From assembly GCF_013359935.1 (NCBI RefSeq), contig NZ_JABMCB010000122.1:1-62247 (forward strand): a stretch of 62,247 bases of DNA. The letters run 5' to 3'. The stretch is from Paenibacillus xylanilyticus. Its GTDB lineage: Bacteria; Bacillota; Bacilli; Paenibacillales; Paenibacillaceae. Position 1 is the first letter of the stretch; each line of letters begins with the position of its first letter. A model generated the notes under the pieces. That model was not told the origin of the DNA. It was given only the letters and a program-made list of their open reading frames with translations, and did not search any database. Below are positions 62,241 through 62,247 of the stretch, piece after piece. A program made the translations under genes and the position numbers.

Positions 62241-62247
62241 CTATCAA

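Noticed and set aside
1..62247. Insertion sequences, prophage or integrative element
   Set aside because: No transposase, integrase or phage gene, and no direct repeats flanking a foreign block were seen.

Overview
The window looks like a piece of a Paenibacillus-type (low-to-mid GC, spore-forming Firmicute) chromosome. The reasons are the Bacillus-style gene order purE-K-B-C-S-Q-L-F-M-N-H-D, strong AGGAGG-type ribosome binding sites with frequent TTG/GTG starts, a FapR-like operator, PurBox-like sites and a guanine riboswitch, a copper-amine-oxidase-type stalk domain in a large exported protein, and blocks that match Bacillus subtilis neighbourhoods (pur operon, YerB, YerC, DgkB, RlmCD). I see no transposase, phage gene, CRISPR array or tRNA. 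The genus is an inference from gene content and style.

Layout. Positions 1-210: 3' end of a 5S rRNA and the terminators of an rRNA operon. 227-7924: flavin reductase, a lone fabH behind a FapR-like operator, an exported amidase with an SLH-like front, topoisomerase III, two small proteins and a universal stress protein. 8043-23670: the purine operon, with two PurR-like boxes, a sigma-A-like promoter, a guanine riboswitch with its terminator, then twelve genes. Most genes overlap or nearly touch, but four gaps are filled with unusual non-coding DNA: a dispersed hairpin repeat (between purB and purC, twice between purC and purS, between purN and purH) and a nine-unit, 74-76 bp GC-rich tandem array between purF and purM. 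24292-26895: two tandem CNNM/CorC paralogues with matching hairpins between Shine-Dalgarno and start codon. 27152-34313: quinone-detoxification-type dioxygenase and esterase, GH3 glycosidase, hydrolase with a Fur-like box, ilvA and an acetyltransferase. 34403-43737: cell-surface and regulatory genes, including a 1071-residue protein with seven repeats and a two-component system. 44123-51562: hydrolases, DoxX, YerB-like lipoprotein, PhoU-like/Pit phosphate pair, CorA. 51695-58901: MerR, SDR, AlkC-like, YerC, CbiX-like, TetR and ketopantoate-reductase-like genes. 59335-62111: dgkB and rlmD.

How the parts work together. The pur genes encode every step from PRPP to IMP, with inferred control by PurR at initiation and guanine at termination. 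The MhqE/MhqD-like pair, DODA-type dioxygenase, AlkC-like protein, SDR/MerR and DoxX genes suggest a soil organism dealing with quinones, aromatics and alkylating agents. The phosphate pair and two classes of Mg-linked membrane proteins (CorC-like and CorA) handle ions.

The strongest undescribed candidates are non-coding: the purF-purM tandem array, the covarying dispersed hairpin family, the hairpins that appear to bring a distant Shine-Dalgarno next to a UUG start in both corC paralogues, and a cluster of eight DnaA-box-like sites on one strand between pit and corA.
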